NCBI GenBank assembly: GCA_963703015.1
Contig: OY969779.1
Coordinates: forward strand, 1,736,001 to 1,800,000
Length of the DNA: 64,000 bases
Direction of reading: 5' to 3'
Origin: Methanobacterium_B sp963703015
Lineage (GTDB): Archaea; Methanobacteriota; Methanobacteria; Methanobacteriales; Methanobacteriaceae
Below are positions 27,813 through 36,823 of this stretch, in pieces. The first letter of the stretch is position 1. Each line of letters starts with the position of its first letter. The notes under the pieces were generated by a model. That model was not told where the DNA came from, did not search any database, and saw only the letters and a program-made list of their open reading frames with translations. A program made the translations under genes and the position numbers.

Positions 27813-28664
27813 TTAACTAGTGTCGGGATCTTCTAAAACTGCAGTTGCATGTCTCGCTGCCCAGCACTGGATACACACACCTACGGGTAAACCAGCTGTA
27901 TGTGTATCTGCGAGCTCTACTTTAACATCGAGAGCTGTGGTTTTTCCTCCAAGCCCCATGGGTCCAATTCCTGTCGAGTTAACAAGTTCTATAAGTTCAT
28001 TTTCGAGTTTTGCAAGGCGTTCATCTGGATTTACAGATTTGACATCCCTTAACAAGGCTTTTTTAGCTAGTTTAAGTGCATAGTCTGAAGATCCGCCAAT
28101 ACCAACCCCTATTCTAGTTGGGGGGCATGGTTTTCCACCGGCCTTAGTAACAGTTTCCATGACAAATGCCTTAACACCTTCCACACCCTCTCCAGGCAGG
28201 GCCATTTTAAGTGCATTGTTGTTTTCAGAACCAAAACCCTTAGGAAATATTGTTAATTCTAAATAGTTACCCTTAACAAGTTCAACATCTACTAATGGAA
28301 TTTTTTTACCAGTATTTGTTCCAGTGTTAACTCTAGTGAATGGATCAACAACATTTGGACGTAATGGTACCGTATTTGTTGCTTTTTCCACTCCATTTTT
28401 AATTCCTTCATAGAGATTTTCCACTTTCACATCTCCAAGCCTAACAAACACTATTGGCAGCCCGGTGTCTTGGCACATTGGTATATCATTTTCATGTGCT
28501 GCATCAATATTTTCAAGGATGGCTCCAAGATTCAACCTAGCAGTTTCATTGGTTTCATTTTCATAGGCCTCCCTTAAAGCATTCTTCACATCTTCGGGAA
28601 GTTGGATCACAGAATCCCTGTACAATCTGCATATGGTATCTTCAACAGTTTTTTGTGTAATCAT
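27813..28664 (-). CDS. Class I fumarate hydratase alpha subunit (TtdA/FumA N-terminal type)
   Basis: This 4Fe-4S-dependent hydro-lyase subunit interconverts fumarate and malate in the reductive TCA branch. It has 283 residues. Conserved features are MCQDTGLPIVFV near residues 64-75 (first cluster Cys), KPCPPTRIGVGIGGSSDYA near 178-196 and VGVCIQCWAARHATA near 260-275. A separate beta subunit is required in archaea and is not in this window. The product feeds the same biosynthetic route as the por operon upstream, but 296 bp separate them. Confidence 0.92.
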   Translation of the reverse strand: MITQKTVEDTICRLYRDSVIQLPEDVKNALREAYENETNETARLNLGAILENIDAAHENDIPMCQDTGLPIVFVRLGDVKVENLYEGIKNGVEKATNTVPLRPNVVDPFTRVNTGTNTGKKIPLVDVELVKGNYLELTIFPKGFGSENNNALKMALPGEGVEGVKAFVMETVTKAGGKPCPPTRIGVGIGGSSDYALKLAKKALLRDVKSVNPDERLAKLENELIELVNSTGIGPMGLGGKTTALDVKVELADTHTAGLPVGVCIQCWAARHATAVLEDPDTS

Positions 28665-28960
28665 TACAATCAGCTTCTGAGTTTATTTATTTTATTAATG
28701 AAGAAATTGTCCAAAAATATCTTAGATTCAAATTTAGGTAGTTTAAAATTTACTAAAGAACTATTTGATCGGTTCTCATATAAAATTTGCTTCTGGACAT
28801 GTTTGAAAACCATGGACCATGAAACCATAAAACAGATTGTAGAATTTGTTGTCCCTGTTAATGCCTTGAAGCTATCTATAGTTTAAAAAAAAGTTTCAAT
28901 TGAATTACATCAAAATAAAAGAAAATAGTTGAGGATAATAAGAAAAAAATAATTTATCCC

Positions 28961-29392
28961 TTAATACTTCATAATGAGTTTTACTCTGCTTAATTCTTCA
29001 GCAATTTTATCCCGTTTTTGGGCTAAAATGTCTTCTGAATCCACTTTAAGAGCATCTTTTGGGCAGGTAAGTACACATGCTGGTGTCTCTTTATCTATGC
29101 AAAGGTTGCATTTTTTAGCAACACCGTACTCATCGATATGTATCGCACCGATGGGGCAGGAATCTCTGCAGAGTCCACAGCCTATGCAACTATCTTCCAT
29201 TATAACTATTGCACCATCCATTTCAACAATGGCATCTTCTGGACAAACAGTCATACATGGAGCCCGGTCCTTAGCACAGTGCAAACAATGTACAGGAACA
29301 CCGCTAATGACTCTTATTGCATTTTGAGGACATTCACGTTCGCATCTTGAACATTCATCACAGAGTTCTGGTTTTGAAATTAATTCCCTCAT
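28961..29392 (-). CDS. porF: Pyruvate synthase-associated ferredoxin PorF
   Basis: This 143-residue polyferredoxin has Cys clusters CDECSRCERECP, CLHCAKDRAPCMTVCP, CIGCGLCRDSCP and CNLCIDKETPACVLTCP. The ATG at 29392 follows AAGGAGG; an upstream in-frame ATG at 29446 has no SD and lies inside porE. It is the last gene of porCDABEF. Together with PorE it is thought to carry electrons to or from the pyruvate synthase of Methanobacteriales. Confidence 0.88.
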   Translation of the reverse strand: MRELISKPELCDECSRCERECPQNAIRVISGVPVHCLHCAKDRAPCMTVCPEDAIVEMDGAIVIMEDSCIGCGLCRDSCPIGAIHIDEYGVAKKCNLCIDKETPACVLTCPKDALKVDSEDILAQKRDKIAEELSRVKLIMKY

Positions 29393-29393
29393 T

Positions 29394-29894
29394 TCAAACC
29401 TCCTTGTGGAGAACCTTCTTGGTTCTTGCATTGGCAGTGAGCACACTAATCATATCTGTGCCTTTCCTTTTCTTTTTACCGAGTCCTATCAGCTTTTCAA
29501 TGTGTTGTTTCTGTTTTTCAAGTTTCATTCTCTCGGTGTCTACCTTAGCAATGGCCCGTTTGGAACAAGCTGCAATACATGCCGGTGTATCTTTATCTGG
29601 GCACTGGGTACACTTGTGTGCCTTTTTGTTTTCAATGTTAATTGATCCAAATGGACACACCATCATGCACAATCCACATCCAATACATTTAGCTTCTAAA
29701 ACTTCTAAGCCCATGGCTTCTGTGGGGCATATCATTTTACATGGTGCATCCTCACACTGCTGGCAAATTATTGGATAAAAAGATCCTTCAATTTCCCTTA
29801 TGGAGATTCTGGGTGTACCATAAAGTTTACCGCATGCTTGTTCACAATCTTTGCAGCCATCACAGAGGTCTGGTTGAATCAGTATCTTATCCAA
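29394..29894 (-). CDS. porE: Pyruvate synthase-associated ferredoxin PorE
   Basis: This 166-residue iron-sulfur protein has four Cys groups (CDGCKDCEQACG, CQQCEDAPCKMICP, CIGCGLCMMVCP, CTQCPDKDTPACIAACS), then a basic, helical C-terminus (KQKQHIEKLIGLGKKKRKG). The start is a TTG after GGGGG. It sits 11 bp after porB and one base before the porF ATG, so it is operon-coupled. Its fold matches the ferredoxin at the end of the cdh operon. Confidence 0.88.
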   Translation of the reverse strand: MDKILIQPDLCDGCKDCEQACGKLYGTPRISIREIEGSFYPIICQQCEDAPCKMICPTEAMGLEVLEAKCIGCGLCMMVCPFGSINIENKKAHKCTQCPDKDTPACIAACSKRAIAKVDTERMKLEKQKQHIEKLIGLGKKKRKGTDMISVLTANARTKKVLHKEV

Positions 29895-29905
29895 TTTGTG
29901 TCCCC

Positions 29906-30772
29906 CTAAATTTTTAGCTCAACGCAGATTGCATCAACATGGCTTTGAATTTTTTCCTTCTCTAAATCAGACAAATGTTTGAATCTTTTCTGAGCATTCA
30001 AATATTCAGAAACCATCTTTCTCTGTATTGGTCTGTAAGTAACTTTAAATTCGCCTTCTTCAATTTCATAGAGTATCCATGATCCTGTTTCAACTGCAAG
30101 TCTTCCAAGTTCAATGGTTTTTGCTGGGCTGTAACCCCATCCAGTTGTACATGGTTGTTGCAGGTGTATGTATGCAGGGCCATCAACTTCTGCAGCTTTT
30201 TTAACCTTCTTCATGAAATCTTCAGGGTAAGATATTGAAGCTGTTGCAACGTATGGAACTCCATGTGCTGCCATGATCATTGGCATATTCTTTTTTGGTT
30301 TATCCTCACCAAAACTTTCCTTACCATGTGGTGATGTGGTTGTTGATGCACCGTATGGTGTTGCTCCACTTCTCTGGATACCTGTGTTCATGTAGGCTTC
30401 GTTATCATAACATATGTAAATTAAGTTATGTCCCCGTTCCATTGCTCCAGATAAAGCTTGTAAACCTATATCTGCAGTTCCACCATCTCCACCAAAGACA
30501 ACAACGTTTGTATCAGTTTTTCCTTGAGCTTTAAGGGCGGATTCAACACCAGACGCTACTGCTGCTGCGTTTTCAAATGCAACATGCATCCATGGAATCT
30601 CCCAAGCAGTTTCTGGATAAGGAGTGGTAATAACCTCTAAGCATCCTGTTGCAGACACTGCTACAGTGTTTTCACCAAGCATTTTTAGTGCTAATCTGAC
30701 ACCAATGGTTGCTCCGCATCCTGCACATGCTCTGTGTCCCGGTGCAAGAAATTCTTTTTCAGGTAATTCCAT
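29906..30772 (-). CDS. porB: Pyruvate synthase beta subunit
   Basis: This thiamine-pyrophosphate-binding subunit of pyruvate:ferredoxin oxidoreductase makes pyruvate from acetyl-CoA and CO2. It has 288 residues. The TPP motif GDGGTADIGLQALSGAMERGHNLIYICYDNEAYMNTG lies near residues 94-130, and the conserved N-terminal Cys pair is in HRACAGCG. The ATG follows GAAGGAGG, and the start is one base after the porA stop. Confidence 0.96.
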   Translation of the reverse strand: MELPEKEFLAPGHRACAGCGATIGVRLALKMLGENTVAVSATGCLEVITTPYPETAWEIPWMHVAFENAAAVASGVESALKAQGKTDTNVVVFGGDGGTADIGLQALSGAMERGHNLIYICYDNEAYMNTGIQRSGATPYGASTTTSPHGKESFGEDKPKKNMPMIMAAHGVPYVATASISYPEDFMKKVKKAAEVDGPAYIHLQQPCTTGWGYSPAKTIELGRLAVETGSWILYEIEEGEFKVTYRPIQRKMVSEYLNAQKRFKHLSDLEKEKIQSHVDAICVELKI

Positions 30773-30773
30773 T

Positions 30774-31922
30774 TTATTGTTCCTCCTTCAGTCCTATCCA
30801 CAGGGGTTTGTTACTTGGATTTTTGGTCTTTTCAACAACTTCTTTAATATGTGAAGGTTTTATATCCCTTCCACCAAGGCCTATAATAAATCCTGCTGCA
30901 TTAACATCCATCATTGATTTGATGTTGTTGTGGAGCACTCCTCCAATACTGAATGAAAAGTTTTTGTCAATCACTCCCACGTTGGAAGCTCCTTTAATTG
31001 CATCGTAGATTTCTTCTACTGGGAAAGGTCTAAACACCCTTACACGCACGAGTCCTACTTTTTCCCCTTCTTCTCGAAGTTCATCTATAACATCCTTTAT
31101 TGTACTGCATATGGATCCCATGGCTATGATTATGGTGTCAGCATCTTCAGATCTGTACTTCTCAATAAAGTCGTACTTTCTTCCGAAGGTGGCTGCAAAT
31201 TCTTGACTCACATCTGAAATAACAGTTTTAGCCTTTTCCATTGCAACTTCCATATCATGACGTGCTTCCATGTAATAATCTGGATCTGTGAATGTACCTA
31301 TGGACATTGGCCTCTTAGGATCTAGGTAGGCATGTTCAGGGTTGTAATCAGGTAAAAATTTATCCACTTCTTCCTCTTCAGGAACATCTACTGGATCAAC
31401 TGTATGGGTTAATATGAAACCATCGACACACACCATGGTTGGTAACAGTATTTCCTTATTTTCAGACACTTTGTATGACATTAAAACTGAGTCAAGTGCT
31501 TCCTGACCATTTTCAGCATATATTTGCATCCAACCAGAATCCCTTTCTGATATGGAATCTTGTTGATCGTTCCATATACTCAATGGTGCGGACAGTGCTC
31601 TGTTAGCATCGGCCATGACTATTGGTGCCCTTAAACCAGCTGCAGCAAATATTATTTCGTGCATGAGGGCTAGTCCCTGGGATGATGTCGCAGTAAATAC
31701 CCTTACACCTGTACCTGAGGCACCTAAACAAGCACTTATTGCACTGTGTTCAGATTCTACTCTGATGTACTCTGCATCAATGTCGCCATCTGCCACATAC
31801 TTAGCTAAGTACTCTGATATAGTTGTTTGGGGCGTTATTGGATAAACAGGAATTACTTTTGGTTTCACAAGCTTAACTGCCTCTGCAATTGCCTGGTTTG
31901 ATGACATAACTTTAAGAACCAT
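30774..31922 (-). CDS. porA: Pyruvate synthase alpha subunit
   Basis: This 382-residue subunit contains the pyrimidine-binding domain I (PKVIPVYPITPQTTISEYLAKY near residues 24-45, and ESEHSAISACLGASGTGVRVFTATSSQGL near 57-85) and the C-terminal domain II (DTIIIAMGSICSTIKDVIDELREEGEKVGLVRVRVFRPFP). It works with PorB, PorC and PorD. The ATG has GGAGAGGG upstream, located in the end of porD. Confidence 0.96.
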   Translation of the reverse strand: MVLKVMSSNQAIAEAVKLVKPKVIPVYPITPQTTISEYLAKYVADGDIDAEYIRVESEHSAISACLGASGTGVRVFTATSSQGLALMHEIIFAAAGLRAPIVMADANRALSAPLSIWNDQQDSISERDSGWMQIYAENGQEALDSVLMSYKVSENKEILLPTMVCVDGFILTHTVDPVDVPEEEEVDKFLPDYNPEHAYLDPKRPMSIGTFTDPDYYMEARHDMEVAMEKAKTVISDVSQEFAATFGRKYDFIEKYRSEDADTIIIAMGSICSTIKDVIDELREEGEKVGLVRVRVFRPFPVEEIYDAIKGASNVGVIDKNFSFSIGGVLHNNIKSMMDVNAAGFIIGLGGRDIKPSHIKEVVEKTKNPSNKPLWIGLKEEQ

Positions 31923-31924
31923 TT

Positions 31925-32167
31925 TTATTCCCTCTCCATTTTTATTGCCTTAACTGGACACTCTTCTGCGCATATTCCGCATCCTTTACAGTAATCGTAG
32001 TCTATATCGTAGTTTTTATCAATACATCCTTCAGGACAGAACATAATACAATTCTCGCAGTCAATACATGTTTCCTTATCGAGAATAGGTTTGAATGTTC
32101 TCCAGCTACCTGTTTTATTTTTACGGGTACTTCCCGGTTCTTTAACAGCTGCTCCTATTGTTACCAT
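31925..32167 (-). CDS. porD: Pyruvate synthase delta subunit (2[4Fe-4S] ferredoxin)
   Basis: This 80-residue ferredoxin subunit has CIDCENCIMFCP near residues 34-45 and CKGCGICAEECP near 60-71. It carries electrons from PorB to external ferredoxin. The ATG follows AAGGTGAT. It is two bases upstream of porA. Confidence 0.95.
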   Translation of the reverse strand: MVTIGAAVKEPGSTRKNKTGSWRTFKPILDKETCIDCENCIMFCPEGCIDKNYDIDYDYCKGCGICAEECPVKAIKMERE

Positions 32168-32193
32168 GAAATCACCTTTAACATTTATTTATT

Positions 32194-32727
32194 TTATCCC
32201 TTTTTTGCAGCATCGTATGCCATTTTAGCAGCTTTCACATTTTTCTCTGCAACGGATCCACTGAAAGTTTCGTTTATTATTTTTATAAGGGATTCAATTG
32301 AAACCTGTCCAGTAACTCCTGCAAATGCTCCTAAAAGTATGGTGTTAACTATAGGAACGCCTAAAATATCTAATGCTATTCCTGTAGCGTCGATCTTATT
32401 GATCTGCACACCGTTTGAAGTTTCAACACCATTATTGGTGTTTATAATTACATTTCCTCCTTCTTTAATCCCGGAAAATACATCCACGACTTCAAGAAGT
32501 CCATCATCCAGAACAACAACGTAATCTGGATTGTAAACTTGATATCTTCTCCTTATTGGCTTATCATCTATTCTGGTAAACGCCATTACAGGAGCGCCTC
32601 TTCTTTCAACGCCGAAAAATGGGAATGCCTGACAGTATTTACCATCTTCAAAGGCCGCTTTGGCCAAAATTTCGGCTGCTGTTACAGCACCTTGTCCCCC
32701 TCGTCCGTGAAATCGAACTTCAATCAT
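32194..32727 (-). CDS. porC: Pyruvate synthase gamma subunit
   Basis: This 177-residue subunit has the typical start IEVRFHGRGGQGAVTAAEILAKAA and FPFFGVERRGAPVMAFTRI near 40-58. The gamma domain is needed for assembly and CoA interaction. The best start is the ATG at 32727, with GGAGGT seven bases upstream. The ATG at 32742 would place the SD inside the gene, and a GTG at 32730 is also possible. It is the first gene of the por operon. Confidence 0.93.
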   Translation of the reverse strand: MIEVRFHGRGGQGAVTAAEILAKAAFEDGKYCQAFPFFGVERRGAPVMAFTRIDDKPIRRRYQVYNPDYVVVLDDGLLEVVDVFSGIKEGGNVIINTNNGVETSNGVQINKIDATGIALDILGVPIVNTILLGAFAGVTGQVSIESLIKIINETFSGSVAEKNVKAAKMAYDAAKKG

Positions 32728-32733
32728 CACTAA

Positions 32734-32767
<34 letters not shown>

Positions 32768-32788
32768 GTAATATATATACATGTTGGT

Positions 32789-32814
32789 AACGATCTAAAT
32801 AGTAATTGATCGTT
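32789..32814. promoter_or_regulatory. Inverted repeat in the por / DHPS-like divergent promoter
   Basis: AACGATC at 32789-32795 is repeated inverted as GATCGTT at 32808-32814, with 12 bases between. It lies just downstream of an AATATATATAC TATA-like element (32770-32780) that would serve the plus-strand gene. It could bind a dimeric regulator for either direction. The whole divergent region is only 112 bp. Confidence 0.45.
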
Positions 32815-32839
32815 GTAAAATTAGATATGAGGCACGTTT

Positions 32840-34447
32840 ATGAAAGTCCTAATAATCACAGCAAATCTGGCAAGTCCGACTGTAGTAAAGGAAACCAGCA
32901 AATCCAAACATATAATTCACGTTCATGTTGTAAATACTCCAATTGCAGCTTTTTTAACTCCAAAGCGGATTGTAGATGAGCTTGAAAAATATGGAAGAAA
33001 ACATGATCTAAAGGAAGGTATGGAGGATCATATTAATACATTTAATCTAAATGATTTTGACATTATCCTGACACCGGGTTTGGTAAGAAAGGATGTTGAC
33101 TATGTCAGGGAAAAAACTGGAATAGACACTTACAAGGGACCAACAGACGCAGCAGATCTTTCAACGGTGCTGGATATAATCGAAAAATTAGATCTTTCCA
33201 CAAAAATATCCGCAGATAAATTTATTGAGGCAGAACAGCGTAAAAAAGCTTTAAAATTTATTGAAGAATTTGAAACTGATCAAACAAAAACTGAAACACT
33301 GTTAAGAAAACCTGAAAACATATTGGTGGGAAATCTAGCAGTTGGAGAAGATTTTCCAATGCGGGTGTTGGCAGAAATAGCGAATGCTCCTTTATTAAGT
33401 GATTTTGAACTTTTAAAAAAGGCAAAGTACTTCGTTGAATCCGGTGCCAACATGGTGGATATTGGAATGATAGCAGGGGAAACCCACATAGAACGCATCC
33501 CAAGGATGGTTGAAATCATCAAGAATAACCTTGATGTTGCGGTGAGTATTGATACCCTTAATCCAAGCGAAATTAAAGCAGCAGTAGAAAGTGATGTGGA
33601 TTTGGTTCTGAGTTTGGATCATGGAAACTGTGAAGAGGTGTTACCCTACCTTGAAGCTAAAAATATTCCTGCTGTCATACTACCAACAGACTACAGCAAA
33701 AGTTGGGTTCCAAAAACAGTGGATGAAAGAGTGAGTTCGATAGAAGAACTTCGAAAGAAATGTGCATCTATTGATGTGATAGCAGACCTTATTCTCGACC
33801 CAGTAAACAGCCACAGCATTGTTGACTCTTTCATGGCATGTCATAAATTCAAACAAAACAACAGGGAACCAGTATTCTTCGGAGTTGGAAATGTAACAGA
33901 ACTCCTGGACACGGACTCTGTGGGGGTAAATTCACTTTTAGCAGGTATTGGAATGGAATTGGGAGTGAGTGTGCTTTTCACACCCGAAGAAAGTGGAAAA
34001 ACATTGGGAAGTGTGAAGGAACTGTCAATCTCTTCTAAGATGATGTTTTTAGCTAAAAACAGGAAATCAATTCCCAAGGATCTTGGAATAAACCTGGTGC
34101 TTTACAAAGACAAGGGAAAACTTGACAGTAGTATCGAAGAGTTGGAGTTAGATGTTCCGGTTGTAGAGGGTAGAGAGGACTACACATTCAAACAGGACCC
34201 TTCTGGAAGCTTCAAGATCGTGGCAGAAAATGGGGAGGTAGTTGCAGTGCACTACATAAAAATGAAACCCCAACTAATAATTAAAGGTAAAACAGCCAAG
34301 GCAGTTTACGATGAAATAATCAAAAGAAAACTCCTAACCCGAATAGAACATGCCACATATCTGGGTTCCGAGCTTGAAAAGGCAGAAATTGCAGCTAAAC
34401 TTAACAAGAGATATTTACAGGATTTTCCACTTTTTAAAAGAATTTGA
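32840..34447 (+). CDS. Dihydropteroate synthase-like protein
   Basis: This 535-residue protein belongs to the archaeal DHPS-related family found in methanogens. The N-terminal 160 residues (MKVLIITANLASPTVVKE...) are family-specific. The central part, residues about 160-380, is a pterin-binding TIM barrel with FVESGANMVDIGMIAGETH, VAVSIDTLNPSEIKAAVES and VDLVLSLDHGN. The C-terminal 150 residues are another conserved domain. It probably acts on a methanopterin-related pterin, but no reaction is established from sequence. It is divergent from por. Confidence 0.82.
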   Translation: MKVLIITANLASPTVVKETSKSKHIIHVHVVNTPIAAFLTPKRIVDELEKYGRKHDLKEGMEDHINTFNLNDFDIILTPGLVRKDVDYVREKTGIDTYKGPTDAADLSTVLDIIEKLDLSTKISADKFIEAEQRKKALKFIEEFETDQTKTETLLRKPENILVGNLAVGEDFPMRVLAEIANAPLLSDFELLKKAKYFVESGANMVDIGMIAGETHIERIPRMVEIIKNNLDVAVSIDTLNPSEIKAAVESDVDLVLSLDHGNCEEVLPYLEAKNIPAVILPTDYSKSWVPKTVDERVSSIEELRKKCASIDVIADLILDPVNSHSIVDSFMACHKFKQNNREPVFFGVGNVTELLDTDSVGVNSLLAGIGMELGVSVLFTPEESGKTLGSVKELSISSKMMFLAKNRKSIPKDLGINLVLYKDKGKLDSSIEELELDVPVVEGREDYTFKQDPSGSFKIVAENGEVVAVHYIKMKPQLIIKGKTAKAVYDEIIKRKLLTRIEHATYLGSELEKAEIAAKLNKRYLQDFPLFKRI

Positions 34448-34479
34448 AGTGGGATGTTGGACAAATCAGGAGAACAAAA

Positions 34480-35415
34480 ATGAATGAATGTGATAAATGT
34501 GGAAGTCCGGAAATTATCATAAAGAAGAAACAATCTGGTCAAAAACTCTGCAGTAAATGCTTCATAGAATCCACAAAGAAAAAGGTACTCAAGGATATCA
34601 GAAGGCAAAATCTCATAGAAAAGGGAGATAAAGTATTATTAGGCCTTTCTGGCGGTAAAGATAGTGTAATGCTTCTGGATATACTTAGCACACTCAAAAA
34701 TAGGGGAATAATAGATCTTGTGGCAGTAACCATAGATGAAGGAATAGAAGGTTACAGAGAAGAAGGGGTTGAACTTGCAATAAAAAATGCAGAAAAATAT
34801 GGTGTGGAACACAGGGTTGTCAGTTTTAAACAGTACTTTGGAACCACCCTCGACAAAATAATCCAAAATAATTCTCTGGATGTAAGGAGAAATGCATGTA
34901 CCTACTGCGGAGTTTTCAGAAGATGGATATTCAACAGAGTATCAAAGGAAGTTGGTGCAACTAAGATAGCAACGGGTCACAACCTGGATGATGAAACCCA
35001 ATCCATTGTAATGAGCTACCTCGAAGGTAACATACAAAACCTGACCCGAATTGGTCCAAAATCACAGTCAAAGAGTGATAAATTCACAGTAAAAATTAAA
35101 CCCCTCAGAGAAATCCCTGAAAAAGAGATAGGGCTTTATGTGATTGCAAAGGAATTGGATGTGCATTTTGCGGGCTGTCCCTATGCAGGAGAATCCTTCA
35201 GGGCAGAGATTGGAACCTTCCTAAAACAGCTTACAGCTAACCATCCAACCATAATGTACTCAACACTCAGGGGCTTCGATAAAATTAAGCCAGTCCTTAA
35301 AAAAGAGTTTGCAACAGAATCAGTTTTTGAAGTGTGTGAAATATGCGGCGAACCCAGTGCATCACGACTCTGTAAGGCATGTAGTTTCCTTAAACAATGG
35401 GAAGACCAGGGTTGA
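34480..35415 (+). CDS. ncsA: tRNA 2-thiolation ATP-pyrophosphatase, NcsA/TtuA family
   Basis: This PP-loop enzyme adenylates the tRNA uridine for 2-thiolation. It has about 311 residues. N-terminal zinc ligands are C4/C7 and C24/C27. The PP-loop SGGKDS is at 57-62, and the catalytic CTYC motif lies near 144-147 (ACTYCGVFRR), with GHNLDDETQ following. C-terminal zinc ligands CEICGEPSASRLCKAC are present. The ATG at 34480 has CAGGAGA upstream; the TTG at 34444 overlaps the previous gene. The ubiquitin-like carrier follows 70 bp downstream. Confidence 0.92.
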   Translation: MNECDKCGSPEIIIKKKQSGQKLCSKCFIESTKKKVLKDIRRQNLIEKGDKVLLGLSGGKDSVMLLDILSTLKNRGIIDLVAVTIDEGIEGYREEGVELAIKNAEKYGVEHRVVSFKQYFGTTLDKIIQNNSLDVRRNACTYCGVFRRWIFNRVSKEVGATKIATGHNLDDETQSIVMSYLEGNIQNLTRIGPKSQSKSDKFTVKIKPLREIPEKEIGLYVIAKELDVHFAGCPYAGESFRAEIGTFLKQLTANHPTIMYSTLRGFDKIKPVLKKEFATESVFEVCEICGEPSASRLCKACSFLKQWEDQG

Positions 35416-35485
35416 AGATGAATTACAATAACCCATAATTTAATTTGAATCGAAGAACCAAAGTGGGAAATGGAGAACAAAGAAA

Positions 35486-35686
35486 ATGAAGATCAATGTA
35501 AAGGTAGGAAACAACGAAGATACAGTAACCATATCTGGAGAGAAAACAATCAAAGATCTTTTGGAATCAATGGAAATTGCAGCAGAAACAGTTGTAGTTA
35601 AAAAAAATGATTACATAGTCATAGATGAGGAAATCCTTGAAGATGGAGATTCAATTGAAGTGATCCAAGTGATATATGGTGGATAA
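35486..35686 (+). CDS. Ubiquitin-like sulfur carrier (MoaD/ThiS/SAMP fold)
   Basis: This 66-residue beta-grasp protein ends in VIQVIYGG, the C-terminal diglycine that is thiocarboxylated or conjugated. KTIKDLLESM and ETVVVKKNDYIVIDEEILEDGDSIEVI match the ThiS/SAMP2 pattern. The NcsA-like enzyme lies directly upstream, so the likely role is to bring sulfur to tRNA, as TtuB or SAMP2 does. Protein modification is also possible. The ATG has a weak SD (TGGAGAAC). Confidence 0.9.
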   Translation: MKINVKVGNNEDTVTISGEKTIKDLLESMEIAAETVVVKKNDYIVIDEEILEDGDSIEVIQVIYGG

Positions 35687-35736
35687 AATATTACTTTGTT
35701 ATTTTTAAAGTTTTTCAAAAATGGAGCGAATTATAA

Positions 35737-36750
35737 TTGCGGGACTACGAACTAATTGAAACGTATATATCAAAATATTTTGATTTAGGAGGGTTCCATA
35801 CAACTCCCGAGGGTTCTTTTTTTGTTGTTCATGACTACAATTACAACAAATTTGAGGCTCTTATTAAGGATCTTGATGAGTTAGGCTACGTGCCGTTTAT
35901 GGAGAAATATGCAGGCAACTACAGAATAGGAATAGCAGACAAGAAAGAAGTGGGAGAGTCAAGGTTCTATATTAATGTCTTACTTTTCGTAGTTACCCTA
36001 GCCACAACCATATATGCAGGGTATCAGTTTGCAGGTGGAAATATTTGGGATGGTGTTGCATTTGCAGGAGCTTTACTGGGAATACTGGGGGTCCATGAAT
36101 CTGCACACTACTGCGCAGCAAAAAAACATGGAGTTAAATCAACTTTACCCTACTTCATACCAGCACCTTCATTGATCGGTACCTTTGGAGCCGTGATAAA
36201 TGTTAAATCACCAATACCCAACAAAAATGCACTTTTTGATCTGGGTTACAGCGGGCCGCTGGCAGGAATCTTGGTAACCATACCCGTACTCATAATTGGG
36301 ATAACTCTGTCAAAGGTTGTTCCCATAATTCCTGGAACCACAATGTTTTATCCGCCCCCATTAATGAGCATTTTCATGTACTTTTTACTCCCTCCAATTC
36401 CCGCAGGCTACGAACTGCAGATACATCCGCTACTCTTTGCAGGATGGGTGGGAATAATTGTAACCATGCTTAACATGATGCCAGTTGCCTTTTTAGATGG
36501 CGGCCATATGGTTAGATCGGTGTTTAACGAAAATATCCATAGAATCATATCTATGGCTGGAATTTTAGTTACCATAGTCCTTGGCTGGTACACGATGGCA
36601 GTACTCATGATGCTCATACTCTACATGAACAGACGACATCCTGGAGCACTGGATGACGTATCAGACTTGACTTTAAGAAGGAAGGTTATTGCAGTGCTTA
36701 TGCTGGTGGTTTTCATACTCTGCCTCACACACATACCAACAAAAATTTAA
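35737..36750 (+). CDS. Site-2 protease family membrane metalloprotease (M50)
   Basis: This 337-residue intramembrane zinc protease has about six membrane segments. The zinc motif HESAH is at residues 120-124 and the third ligand motif LDGGH at 253-257; GYSGPLAGIL near 170 and NMMPVAFLDGG are family hallmarks. An N-terminal soluble region (1-70) precedes the membrane core. The start is the TTG at 35737 with GGAG about 12 bases upstream. The substrate, probably a membrane-anchored regulator, cannot be inferred. Confidence 0.9.
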   Translation: MRDYELIETYISKYFDLGGFHTTPEGSFFVVHDYNYNKFEALIKDLDELGYVPFMEKYAGNYRIGIADKKEVGESRFYINVLLFVVTLATTIYAGYQFAGGNIWDGVAFAGALLGILGVHESAHYCAAKKHGVKSTLPYFIPAPSLIGTFGAVINVKSPIPNKNALFDLGYSGPLAGILVTIPVLIIGITLSKVVPIIPGTTMFYPPPLMSIFMYFLLPPIPAGYELQIHPLLFAGWVGIIVTMLNMMPVAFLDGGHMVRSVFNENIHRIISMAGILVTIVLGWYTMAVLMMLILYMNRRHPGALDDVSDLTLRRKVIAVLMLVVFILCLTHIPTKI

Positions 36751-36823
36751 CGAAAAAAGAAGTAATATAAAACAAATCCTCAAACCAAAAATTGTGGGAA
36801 TATGTTACTTTAGGAGAATAATA

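Noticed and set aside
28602..28886. 94-codon ORF between the fumarase gene and porF
   Set aside because: It starts inside the fumarase gene on the opposite strand and the remainder lies in spacer DNA. No SD or recognisable domain.
29317..29778. 153-codon antisense frame over porF and porE
   Set aside because: It mirrors the Cys-rich ferredoxin codons and has no independent evidence.
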